DNA of 64,000 nucleotides from Ichthyophis bannanicus (Eukaryota > Chordata > Amphibia > Gymnophiona > Ichthyophiidae): the NCBI GenBank assembly GCA_033557465.1, contig CM066034.1, positions 411,968,159 through 412,032,158 of the forward strand. The letters are read 5' to 3'. Below the pieces are notes generated by a model. That model was given only the letters and a program-made list of their open reading frames with translations. It was not told where the DNA came from and ran no database searches. The position numbers and the translations under genes are program-made. Shown here piece after piece: positions 10,676 through 21,928 of the stretch. Position 1 is the stretch's first letter, and every line of letters starts with the position of its first letter.

Positions 10676-12211
10676 AAGAAAACAAAATAAAAGAGAGAAA
10701 CATGATGAGAAAGTGAAAAAAAAAAATAAAGGTGTATGCCTCTCATTTCATAGCTTGATTGGTGGTGGCAATACCACAAGACTACTGCTAGATGTGAAAA
10801 AGCATCATTTTGAACCCAGGTGCTAAGGGCCTAGAGTATCAGGGGATCGCTCCTGTCTGCCATTAGCCAACGGAAACTCCCAATAAGAGCTAGGGAGGTC
10901 TGGGTGGGGTAGGAGGTTAATCTACCTGAGGTTGAGGTAGTGTGTGTCGTGAGGTTTACTCTACCTGATATCGGGGGAGGGGGTTACTCTACTCAATGTC
11001 AGGAGTGCTGGGGTGTATATTTTTTCTAGCTGCATCAGCTATGTTAAGAAGCAATTTTGTAAACATTTTTCACTTGTAAAATACTGGTTTGTGCAGATAA
11101 ATCACCTCTAAAGAAAGGTGATGCACTTAAGAGGGTACTCAGGGGAGGAATTTGAATCAAGTGTGGATGGAATTGTGATTTATGCAGGTGTTTTATAAAC
11201 AATAAAATATGTTCATTTCCATGCACATATTCTAACATTTATACCTACTTCCAAAAAGGCATATACATGTCAGTGTCCACAAAATAGGCACTATTTCTGC
11301 AGTATCTGTGCAAAGGGGACATCCAAGTGCCAGCTAGGATGTTTAAGCCAAAATGTCTGAAAAAGAAGCAGGCATGTCAAGGTGCAGACATAATTTCACA
11401 AATGCCTGATATGGACGTCTGCAGCAGCATATACATAGACATCCCAGGAATAGCATTTCAGAATCTGGATGTCTAGGAATAGCCTAATGGTTAATGTAGT
11501 AGCAGGGCTAGGAAGGTTCACATCTCAGTGCTGCTATCAGTGAAATTGTTCTGAGTACTGGGGAGGATGGAGTGATAGCTTCTCTATGCCCTCTGGATAT
11601 TTCTCAGCCAAAACAAACACTTTTCAGATACCTGTTTGTGCCGGGAGCAGGTCTAAACTTAGATGTGACTCTGGACGTCCAGGACATTTGAGATCATGTG
11701 TGGACATCCAGTTCCTGGGAATGCTCTGGCCACACCTTCCAACAGGAAAACAATTATAATCCACACAATATCTGCAAAAAAACAATACATGAAAAAAATT
11801 GCAGAAAAAATCCCTTTAATCACTCCACCATGCTCCCATTCAGACTTGGATATCCCCAGAGCCGGTTTTTAAAATGACTCTGGCGGTATCTCTGTGCTTT
11901 GGATGTCTCTGTGCCTGTTTTCAGATATCCAATGTGTGAATAGGGCTTCCAAAATAACCCCCTAGGCACTTATGTGTCTTTATTAAATAAAATAAAAATA
12001 GACGCCTTCTTCACTTCAAACCTGGGCACCTCATGATAATATTATCCCCTAGATACATTGCCAGTAGGGTAATTGTACTTTTTCAATTGTGTCTGGTTTG
12101 GACTGCAGTGGTGAAGGTGCATGGTAACTTACCACCCACTATCTGCATTGCTTGTCAATGCCATAACCCTACTGTTTTCCACCTATTTGTAGCCTCCTTC
12201 CAGGGGTACAC
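10676..12211. other. Spacer between H1 and H2; no gene
   Basis: Mixed sequence with no coding similarity that I recognise and stops throughout. The only element-like patch is a decayed tRNA-type SINE near 11470-11645. Repeated GGACATCC/GGACGTCC phrases at 11310-11930 may be low-order repetition. Confidence 0.5.
11470..11645 (+). mobile_element. Decayed tRNA-headed SINE
   Basis: AGGAATAGCCTAATGGTTAA resembles the SINE head at 34206 (GAGTAGCCTAATGGTTAG), and AGGTTCACATC lies at the expected box B distance. The body is diverged and no L2-type tail is visible. It is called on the head only. Confidence 0.45.
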
Positions 12212-12998
12212 TTAGGGGTATGTTTACTAAACGTGAGTAACGCGCGTAGTATGACGTTAACGACCGTAAGTGCAGTGTAACGCGCGTAAACACGCGCCAA
12301 CGACCGGTAACGTCGTACTACGCGCGGAAACCGCGCTTAACGATCGTAAAGCCCCGCGGCGCGTTAAAACAGCGCAGAAGGTGGAGAGTGGGCGGAGAGA
12401 AGGGGTCAATGGGCGGAGAGGGGGCGTGGAGAGGCTCCCCCTCACTAACGCGCTGTAATTCTGAGCTCAATTCCAACGCGAATGAAAACCTGCCGTTAAA
12501 GGCTTTTAAAGGGAAGAGAAACCATTTCCGTCAGCAATGTACAGCAAAACCGGGGAAACACACAAAACGTGAGCAGTGTGATACATGTGCACTGAACAAA
12601 ATAGCACATAAAACGTTAAAAATGACCACAGGAAACATTTTAAAAAGCATAATACAGCTTGGCAACAGTGATAGCAATGGGCAACAAGGAACAACACTGC
12701 CTGGAAAGCACCAAATAAAAAAGAAACGATGTGTGGAAGGGTCTACGCGTCACAGACCCTTTTAAATATCATTTCATTGTAATGGATTGTCCTGGGAGTG
12801 TTGTGTAATGTTTCCCAATGATATCATTGTTGCCCAGCTTGGTTATGGGTGTGTGCCCCTTTTGTGAGATATTCGCTGAGGTTTATGTGCACCGTTGTCT
12901 GCATACAAGGTAAATGAGGTCACAATAAACCTGTTGCAGAGCAGGGTTTCTGACTTGTCAGGCCAGTTTAACTAACTCCAGGGACTGCACTGTCTCTG

Positions 12999-13078
12999 TG
13001 GCTACAGTGTGGTGCAACAGACACAGCCAGTGTCTGTAAAACCAGAGGGTCACAGGTTCAAATCCCAGCTGGGGGTCC
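12999..13078 (+). other. tRNA-like module in H2 core
   Basis: TGGTGCAACAGACACAGCC followed by GGTTCAAATCCCAGC (exact box B). Nearly identical to 7780-7858 in H1. Confidence 0.65.
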
Positions 13079-13203
13079 TGCCAACCCAGTCCCCATAGCT
13101 TTACCCACCACTAAACATTGATAGTAAAGACACACCTTTATTGCAGAGAACATACACATGGCCTATATTTTACCACACCAGAAACAGGCACATTACCGTA
13201 AAG

Positions 13204-13396
13204 CAGAGTTTCGCAAATGTAGTCCTGGAGGGCCCCACAACATTCCGGTTTCATGCTGCCTCCAATAAAGATGCCTGTGCTGCATAGCTATGCACCACCC
13301 CCATGTTATGCAGATGTAGCTCATGCATATTTATGAGGGACAGCATGAAAACCCGAACAGTGTTTGGAACACCAGGACTGGAGTTGGGGAACTCTG
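13204..13396. mobile_element. hAT-like MITE in H2 with perfect 8-bp TSD
   Basis: A 193-bp palindrome from CAGAGTTTCGC to GGGGAACTCTG, flanked by CCGTAAAG at 13196-13203 and 13397-13404. The perfect duplication identifies it as hAT. Its relatives in H1 and H3 occupy the same position with mutated flanks. Confidence 0.92.
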
Positions 13397-15189
13397 CCGT
13401 AAAGCAGCAGCCAACAGGGCCACACACCCACCCACAGGCCCCATTGGCCAGTGCCACCTGGAGAGGCAAGAAATTGGGTCCTGCCTGTATCTCCCAATAC
13501 TAGCAGTTGCATACCTTAGCAATGCCACCCTACACCTGGGTATATGGTACACAGCTATCAAATGTTTGCTATGAGAACTGGCAGATATCAATTCCTCTGT
13601 TAAGCACATTTTGCTCATTGAGCTCCACCATAACAATCATTCTGATGTCTGCGGTGTGTGCTGCAGGTCTGGTCTCTGACAGTGTTCACCACCCTGGGGA
13701 GTGACCCCCCAACAGTCTTGTGTACCATATCCATGCCTGTACTATGCCCAGGACTGGTGTGGTGTGTATGGCTGCTGACCACCTCTATAGTAGCACAATG
13801 CTGACATCGGTGTGGGGGTGGTTGTCTGTCTATCCAGTATGTGGTGGCTGCAAACACCTTCCACAGGCCACAATGCCAGCAATGTTGCCAGAATTGGGCT
13901 GCCAATGTGCATAATGAGGAGCAAGGTACCATGGGTAGAGGCCGGACAGGTTGGCCTGGCCAGGGCGCATCTGCACAGGGCATAGGGCAGTGACAGGCAC
14001 ATTGTAGTGGCCGGCCACCACCTACAGGGTGACCTCAGTATGTGCTGCTGAGAGATCACTCTCACCCTGACTGTGCAGTGACCACAGCATGGCTAGGCAC
14101 CCCCATAGTGCTATCTACTATTTCTCTCATGTGATATATATGGGTTGCCTTTTGGGTCCCTGTCACTGATTTAACTGTGTATGCTGACATCCCAGTTCTG
14201 GGTGCAGGCATCTCCACTGGGCACTAGCAGACTATTTGCAGCTGGTATGTGTTGTGATGGAGTGGCTTGCAGGGTGCAGTGGCTGATGGCTTGCACCAGG
14301 GGAATATCAGATAGTGGTGGGGTGCAGCATGCCATATCTAGGCCTAATGTCTGTCTGCTATTGTGTTCTGGATGTGTACAGAGCTGCATTGACTGCTCTG
14401 TGGGGTGTGTCCCCCTCAGCAGGACCGGGGTTGATGTTCCCCCTCTATGTCCACCTTGCAGGGAGGTAGATGTTGTATCTTTTGATAGGAGACCCTGTTT
14501 GCTGCCCTGGGGGAGGGGGTGGTCCATGGGGGCTACACCTGACTGATACAGACAGAGATGTCCAAGGTGTTTCTGCAGAAACTACCTCTCACACTATAAC
14601 ACTGCTGTGGACCTGCACCATGGCCTCTTTCAGCCAGGGACGGTGCTGTGGACCTAGTGCTGGGCGCCTCACTGCACCCTCAGGGTGAGCACAGTACCCG
14701 CACAATGTGACGGTGTGTAGCTACTCTGTGCCAGTACAACACACGGTCGGTACCCCCTATCAGGCCGAGGTGCTGTGGGGGTGTATTCCCCATGGTGTGT
14801 ATGTGTGGACAGCTGATTTGCATGTGCAGTGCATCATGGGTGTGACTGGCCCAATCCAACCCTGTGAAACACCAGCACCTGCTCACAGGCTCTGCTAAAC
14901 CATAGGCCATCACACGTACATCTGTTAGCATAATGCATAGGTGCAGGACATCCTACAAAGTCTGTAATATAAGATGCCCACACTGGTAAAAACACACGTA
15001 CCCACGCACGAATGTACGCGCGCGGCTACGCACTTACCAATGCACGCACCAACGTACGTGGCTAGGCACACTCCGAGGGTGTTTTTCTGACACCAATACT
15101 CAGCGTAACGAAAAACATGCCTCCTCTTTCCTTCTGTAATGTACAGGATGATGCCTGAGACAGCCTTTTGCGTTAGGCACACTGGGGGC

Positions 15190-15247
15190 TCGAACCCATG
15201 CTGCCTGTAATAGAGGTCAGTACCGTAACCATTGTGCTACAGCTTTG
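15190..15247 (-). other. tRNA-like module near H2 right end
   Basis: The minus strand reads GCTGTAGCACAATGGTTACG and, 30 nt on, ATGGGTTCGAGCCC with box B GGTTCGAGCCC. Homologous to 10417-10479. Confidence 0.6.
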
Positions 15248-15599
15248 TTTCAGTGCTTTGTGTCTGTACGTCTTCTTACGATTAACGCGCAGTAACGCGG
15301 CACGGCGCCCGGTAACGCTCGTTAAGTTTTCTAACGTGCGGTAGTGGTAACGATGTACCGCCCATGTCCTTATTTGGGGTTTCTTTCACTACCGCGGCTC
15401 CTAACGCGAACTGCACTAACGCGATTTAGTAAACATACCCCTTAATGTATTAGGCTATGCTATACAGTATGTCATGGCTGTGCACTGCTTTTACAAGCTA
15501 ATTCAAATGGTAGCCACTTTCTGCACTTTATTTAACAGGCCGCTTAGATAAATTGACAGCTTCAACCTTTCCTGACACCTGTGGATTTAACCATGGTTG

Positions 15600-16100
15600 C
15601 TCATACTATGATGTTGTCAAAGTAGGACCATTTTAATTTGGCTTATTGTTGGTCACCATAACAAAGACTTTTATGTATCCAGTTGATTCAAAACATGGTG
15701 ACAGGTTTGATAGGCAGTCTTGAAAATGTGATCGTGTGTTGCCTACTATGAATGCCTTTCAAGCATTGCCAAACAGCTATAGAATAAAATTTAAATTGCT
15801 GATTACCATTTTTAAAGTGGTGAACGAGCTAGCCCTTAAATATCTTCAAGACTGTATGAAAGATTATGTTCCAGGAAGATCCTTTGTTTGGCAGCACAAG
15901 GCTTGCTGGTTACTGCAGGGGAAATTTGAGACAGACTTTTTGTGTTGCCACCCCGAGTTGTTGGAATGTGTTAACTAAGCACATTCTTAACCGTAGAGAC
16001 TCTTTAGAGTTTAGAAAAGTATGAAAATGTGTTTTTATACAGGTATATGTAGGAGTGGAGAGGTAAAGTTAGGTTCCTATGGGATGCTCAGTGCAGTGAC
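15600..16100 (+). pseudogene. LINE C-terminal fragment (L2-like)
   Basis: The frame at 15736-15978 reads a RIKFKLLITIFKVVNEL helix, LKYLQD and a YVPGRS motif. This is the block that follows LHWLPI in L2-type reverse transcriptase polyproteins. Downstream (15950-16040) PELLECVN and a DSLEFRK helix fit the extreme C terminus but in shifted frames. It is 5'-truncated and eroded. The 3' tail is not clear; AT-rich sequence continues to about 16440. Confidence 0.65.
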
Positions 16101-16506
16101 TATTTGAAATGGTCAGTGAGGAATAACAGTAGCGATATAAAGATTCTATAGTTTTTAGGGTGGATACAAATGGTTGGGAAGGTTTATGAGGTTGTTTAAT
16201 ACAGTATGGTTTTGGGTTAGTTGGGGTTAGTATGGTGTAATAAAGAAGCAGGGGAGAGACTGATGTGGATTGTTAATTTTTTGTATTTTATGGAGGAAAA
16301 GGTAGGGAATTAGGATAATAGGGATGATATTAAATATTGAAGATGTGATGTTGATGTATTCATGAAGTTGTGAATCACTTCAGGTCTGAAGATAGAGGAA
16401 ATAAACAAAATCAAAATGCATAAAGCTATGTCAAAATGATTTTCTTTGGGTAAATAATCTTCATTTTATTTTATCATTCCATATCATATACACTTACAGT
16501 AAATGA

Positions 16507-16580
16507 CATCTTTGTTAGAGCCTATGAGAAGGGTAGGAGAGAAGAACTCCTGACCTTTTCATAGGCCCTAACAAAGATGG
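16507..16580. repeat. 27-bp imperfect inverted repeat
   Basis: Arms 16507-16533 and 16554-16580 are about 25/27 complementary (CATCTTTGTTAGAGCC against GGCCCTAACAAAGATG) with a 20-nt loop. It could be a tiny foldback element or an end of an unrecognised one. Confidence 0.8.
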
Positions 16581-17346
16581 CCACGATCTTGAGCTGCTGC
16601 CCCTAGTGTGAGGATAGAGGGAAGCACCTCATGATGGCAGCTATTTTGGATTGGCTAGCTGATGGGGCAGGAGTGGAGAAGATCACTCTTGCCCCATGAA
16701 ACCATTAGACCACCAGGGAAAAGTCAGATTGGCCTTAGGGGGGCTGCTGGAGCCTCCCCTTTGGAAGTTGGTTAGTTGGGATTTTTTTCCATTATCAGGA
16801 TTGGGAGGAGGCCACGGGGCACACCACCCTTCAAATTGTAGAGGAGGGGGCCTTAGCCCAACTGGCTAGATGGGATGATTTTTACTTTGGGGGGGGGGGG
16901 GGGTGCACCAGTCTCCCCTGGACAGCTCCCGATGGGGATCAGGAGATATCCAGGGGGTATTATTGCTTCAGGGGGGCCAGTACTTTGTTTTTACATATTG
17001 TTGGTCCTGTAGATCACAGCACTGTGGCACCAACAATATTGTGGAGGAGGGAGGCCCGATCATGTCTGTTGGAGGCCTGATTGCCTCCAGGGCCAAAGAC
17101 TGCAACACATACTGCATTATCGGTCCTCAATCAGGCCTGATTTTAGCAGGCACTGTGCAAAAACATTTTTGTGCAGTGGCTGCCAACCATCACCATCTCC
17201 ACTCCTTGCCCTAGTCTGTCCTAATCTCCTGGCCAATTTGTCTGCACTGTGCGAAAATCAGATATCACAGAAAATTGCCTGCAATATCTGATTTTTTTGC
17301 GCGTTAGCTGCTAACGCAGGGCATTAATTACGCGTTAACCCTAAGA
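16581..17346. other. G-rich spacer, no gene
   Basis: Purine-rich with a 17-18-base G run near 16890-16906. The longest frame (16903-17214) has no recognisable domain. GCGCGTTAGCTGCTAACGC at 17298-17316 is a short palindrome next to the L2 3' end. Confidence 0.5.
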
Positions 17347-20331
17347 CACTTTATTTATAGTTTATTTATAGTCTCTTCTATACCGCGCTATTCAGCATCA
17401 GCGCGGTTTACAATAAACAATGAAATTACACATGTCCAATGGTTCTTTGTGTTTACAGCTGAACAGGACATATAACATGGTCATGTGCTCATTTTGGTTT
17501 CAGTCAAGGGAGATTTGGGTGGTTTAAGCAGTTGGTGCTGTACTCCTATTGGTTTCTGGGTAATGCAGGAGGAAGAGGTAGTGTTTCAAGGCCTTCCTGA
17601 ATTGGAATATGTCTGGGATTGCTTGGATGTTGTGGGGGAGGTTATTTCAGATCATTGGTGCATAGAATTTGTAGGCCCTGCTAGATGTTGACTTGGTGCA
17701 TTGAGTTATTGATCTTGGGACTATCAAGGTGTTTTGTGCTACTGACCTTCTGTCCCTGTTGTGGGGTGTTGTCTGGATTAGCTCTGCTAGCGATGCTGAT
17801 GAGAGCCCTTTGGTGGCTTTGAAGGTGAGTAGCAAGGTCCTGAATGCGAGTCTACCTTGTATCGGGAGCCAGTGGAGTTGTTTCAAAATGGGTGAGACAT
17901 GGTCTTTCCTGGATGCTCCGTGTAGTACTCTTGCTGCGGCGTTCATTGCCATTTGCAGTGGGTTCAAAGTGGTTTGGGGGAGTCCTTGCAGTATTGCGTT
18001 TGCATAATCGAAATGTGGGATGATTAGTGCCTGATAGATGGTCCTGAAATCATCTGGCTCCAGCAGGGATCGCAGGGATCTAAGGGATCTAATTTTATGA
18101 TATACTGCCCTTACAGTGTTACTTATGTGCGCCTTCATATCCAAATTCTGGTCTAATGTGACGCCGAGGTACCTGATAGCGGGTTTGGTCTGGAGGTCTG
18201 CTTCCTTCACTTTTAAGACTGCCGGAGCAGTGAAGTTACGGTTCCTTGTAATGAACATCACCTCCGTCTTCTTGTGTTGAATCCTGAGGTTTTGGGATTG
18301 TAGCCAGTTGGATATTTTGTTTATGCAGCTTGTTATTGGTGTGAGGTCGGGGTTCTCTGTTGCAAAAGGCGTGTATAACAGCATGTCATCTGCGTATATC
18401 ATGCAATTAACGTTGAAGGACCGGATCAAGTTGCAGATAGGCTGCATGTATATATTGAACAGCAGGGCGGAGAGGGAGGATCCTTGTGGGACACCTTGGC
18501 TTTGGTGGAATGGATCTGATGATGTGTCTCTGGATCGTACCTGCTGCCATCTGTCAGAGAGGTAGGACCTGCACCACTCGAGTGCTTTACCGGAGATTCC
18601 TTTCTCTTTGAGGCGTTCTAGGAGGCACTCATGGCTCACGGAATCGAATGCTGCAGCGATGTCAAGGAAAACAAGGACGAACCCTTGGCAGATATTGCCA
18701 ATGCCTGCTATTATGCTGCTGAAGAGTGTGGTGAGAAGGGTTTCAACCCCGTGGGCTTCTCTAAATCCGTGTTGGCATGAATCCAGTGGTGCGTTGGAAT
18801 CAAAGTGATCTTGTATTTGTCTCTGAACTTCCTTTTCCATTATTTTTGCTAGCATCGGTATGCTTGATATCGGTCTGTAGGATTCCGGCTTCTGTTGGTC
18901 GAGCTTGTTGTTTTTTAGTAAAGGTCTTATTGATGTGTGTTTGAGGGTGCATGGGAAAGCCCCTGTTGTGAATGATTGTTCCATGAGTCTGGATATGATG
19001 GGACTGAGATCAGTCCGTAGTTCTTTGACCCAGAACGCCGGGCATGGATCAGATTGAGTGGTGGTCATGTTGATGGCCGCTATGGTGTCTTCGATGCGTT
19101 GTTTGGGTGGTGTCGTGAAGGTAGTGAGTGGTGTTTTATTGCAAGGCTCAAGGATAGTGCTGGGCGCTGGGTTGTTGTTTATCTGACAGAGTTTGGTTTG
19201 TAGATAGTCAGCATATGTTTGAGGATGGATTCCGTTTGCTTGTTCTGAGGCAGGTTCCGTTGTGAGTCGTTTAACGAGGGCAAACAGGTCACGAGGTTTG
19301 TTCAGGGCTCTCTTTAATGTGTTAGCGTGGTAACGTCTCATGGCTTCTGTCACTGCGGTACGATGCGCTGTGAGTTGTAAGTTGTATGCACTTTGGTCTA
19401 CTGAGCGTGAGCGGCGCCATCGTCTCTCAAGTTTCCTTAGCGTTGTGAGTGAGGCTTTCAGCTCAGCTGAGTACCAGGTTGCTGAGGGTTGTTTCCCTTG
19501 TGGTTTGTTATTTGATGGGCGTACGGCAATTGAGCTGAGTATCTCATTCCAATCGGAGACTAGATCATCTGGGTTGTGTGCTGGTGAGGTTATTAGTGGG
19601 AGTGCTGTTTTCAGGATTAGGTCTTTGTTGAATGGTTGGAATCTTCTCGGCGGGGCACTGGATTGACCGCCTGCTGTACTTTCTACCTTTTGGCCACGGC
19701 TTGGCTGGGGAACTTGGAATAGGATTAGCATGTGATCTGACCATGGGACTGCGGTGATTGATAGTTCAGGGATGGTTGGTCTGCCGATGGTTGACTCTGT
19801 TGTGAATATTAGATCTAGAATGTCTCCTTTTATATGGGTTGGTTCCTTGATTAATTGGCTGTATCCTAGATCCTTCAGGGCTTCGAGAAACGCCATTGAG
19901 TGAGAGTCTTGCAGGGAGGGGAGGTTGAAATCTCCTAGCACCCAGCTTGCTGTATGCGGGCTCTGCGAGTTTGAGGCCATGTCAATTATCGTTGATAGTG
20001 CATCTGGGTCAGCTGATGGAGCTCTGTATAATAGACTGATGGAGCAGCACTTATTCTCTATCGAGATTGTGTCTAGGAGTGGTGAGCTGGCTGCATCTTT
20101 TATGTTGAACTGAAGGTCAGATCTGGTGATGGCGAGGACGCCACCTCCTCTTTTGCCAGATCTGTGACATGTATGGATGGAGAAATTAGCGGGCAGGAGC
20201 TGGTTGAGTAGCACGTTGTCATCACAGGAAAGCCATGTCTCGGTGATCAGTAGTAGGTCAAGGTTGTGTAGTGATATCATATCTGAGATGACCGGCCATT
20301 TCTTACGTACTGATCGGGCATTTATAAGGGC
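17347..20331 (-). mobile_element. L2 LINE, 3' portion (left of the LTR insertion)
   Basis: Read leftwards: endonuclease, reverse transcriptase, C-terminal domain, a ~175-bp 3' UTR and a tail with the stem ACCGCGCT/AGCGCGGT (17382-17407) ending in ATAAACTATAAATAAA. The body ends exactly at the LTR boundary 20331/20332 and resumes at 26865. The flank GGGC is present on both sides. Confidence 0.93.
17524..20331 (-). pseudogene. L2 endonuclease-reverse transcriptase, one nonsense codon
   Basis: A long frame of about 890 codons encodes the copy-and-paste enzyme of an L2 LINE. Endonuclease landmarks are ALINARS, ITETWL, GGGVLAI, LYRAPS, LGDFNLPS, DLIF and WSDHMLI. RT landmarks are YRPISSIP, FLDIAAAFDSV, GVPQGSSLSALLFN and the catalytic IYADDMLLY. 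A thumb and LHWLPI region follow. The frame ends early at TGA (17647-17649), exactly where LINE relatives have Trp in a LWNNLP block. Translation would otherwise continue in frame for 41 codons to TAA at 17524-17526. The 5' end was separated by the LTR element, whose end supplies 35 in-frame codons from an ATG at 20436, so a predicted 929-residue protein would be chimeric. Confidence 0.93.
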
Positions 20332-21928
20332 TGTCAGACGGCTGCCTGGGTGAGAATGTTCACAGTCTTGGCAAGTGCATATATCAATATGATTTGCAAG
20401 GGATTGTGGGAAATGCAGTCCATTCACACCAGACACAGCTGCTCACAATAATTAGTTGTGCTTGAGTGTAAAGCCAATAAGATATTTATTTATGGGGTTA
20501 TTTCTCCAAACACAGATATGCTTGGTAGCACATAAAACAGGATACTTGCTTTCAGTGTTAAACTTAGAAAAACACAATCAGGAAAACAACAGTTGAACTT
20601 GTCAGGCAATCAAATGAAAAGAATAAAGACCTGTTTGGTAACAAACTGGTCTTTTCTGTAGGCTTAAGCTAATATTTTCTTAGCAGTGTTTCCAACAACA
20701 AGCAAAACCCACAAAGAAGGGAAAAACTTTTCTTTTCAGGTTAACTTCTTATATCTTCACACATAGATTCAGAAGTGATTCCCTCAGAGCTCACAAGCAA
20801 TTAGGTAAGGCTCAATTGCTAGCAGTTATCCAGCTGAAACCACTTAGCTGGCTTAATTTCTACTGCATGGCTAAAAATCCTACTCAGGAGCTTTTCTGAG
20901 TAGATTAAAGAACAAGTTTGTATTTCTTTGTGATGGTCGTTGTACTTTCTAACAGTAAATTACCAAAGGAGTTTAGACAGAGAGCAATCCATGTATTCAC
21001 AATCTGTATCTAAGACTTCTCCTTCCCCTTCTTCAACAATCATGGATTCAATATCAGGGATTGGCACAGAGGAATTTCTCAATGGAGCACTTTCAGGAGA
21101 ATACTTGTTTCCCTGCTGTCTTTCAAGGTTATAGCTAGGGCATAGATCAGTGTTCATACCTGAGCTTCCATTGCTGTTAGAGTTCCTCTCTAAATAGCCT
21201 GGCCAGTATGTAGTCCAGTTCTTATGTCCAGCCTTCCAATCCAGATCCCTGGACACTGGATCTCTCTTCACATACCTTCTGGCACGGGTCCTAGGGTCCC
21301 TTCCACATGCAGCCGTCTCCCTCACAGGTACCGTCTGGAGATTCCTAGCTCTGCAGCACCATTCCTCTGGCTTTCCCTAGTCCAATGGTGTATGCTGGCC
21401 TTTTGAATGTCCCCCAGTATACGTACTGCTCTGGACTCCTCTAGACCTCCCAAATGCTTTTCTCTTCTTTCTTCCAAAGGGTTTCTTGCCCTCTCTGTCC
21501 GTCCGGTCAGGCTTCTGCTTCTGATGATCCTCCAGATGATGAAGCTGTCCAAGATGAGGATCTCCAAGCTGATTCTGAGGATCTCCCAGATGAAACTGAG
21601 GATGAGGATAATTCTCTGTAGAATAAACTCTACCTTTATTCTGCTTTGATGAGTGCTCCACCTTAGCACAGTGCAGCGGTGCTGAATCAGGCCCTGCCCT
21701 TTGAGATGAGTGCTTAGGGATTACCTCATAGCCCTCCTGATTGAACACACGTTTCCTCACTTCAGCTCCTCTAATGGCTGTTGGAAACCTGGTGCATTCT
21801 GGGACTGGTAGTCTTTTATGGCAAAATTCTGTTTTCTTATTTCTACCAGAACTGACAGGTTGCTTGTTCAGAGTCACTTCACCTTTACTATAGCTCCTTC
21901 CTGAGCTATGATAAGCTTGCTTATCACA
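20332..21928 (-). repeat. 3' LTR of the Gmr1-like element
   Basis: 1597 bp, starting TGTGATAAG at 21928 and ending CTGACA at 20332 on the minus strand. It differs from the 5' LTR by scattered substitutions and one visible 3-bp indel near 20681, which accounts for the whole length difference. It contains the end of the pol-LTR frame, stopped early by TAG at 21377 (the 5' LTR has TGG). Confidence 0.95.

Larger units (their letters stand above)
12215..15441 (+). mobile_element. H2: PIF/Harbinger-like non-autonomous element (3.2 kb)
   Basis: Terminal repeats GGGGTATGTTTACTAAAC and its complement (one mismatch) are flanked by perfect TTA duplications (12212-12214 and 15442-15444). The left module is CpG-rich (CGCGCGTAA-type repeats), then GGCGGAGAGAAGGGGTCA, then a single core (12823-14590) homologous to H1 core 2, a CACGCAC-rich stretch, a tRNA-like piece and a GCGTTA-rich right end. 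No transposase frame is present. It is the simplest full-length large member and keeps the cleanest nested hAT MITE, so it is the best reference for the family. Confidence 0.88.

Noticed and set aside
17647..20436. A 929-residue open frame that could be called a host or intact retroelement gene
   Set aside because: The first 35 codons come from an LTR, the rest is L2, and the frame ends at a nonsense codon. It is a chimera of two mobile elements.
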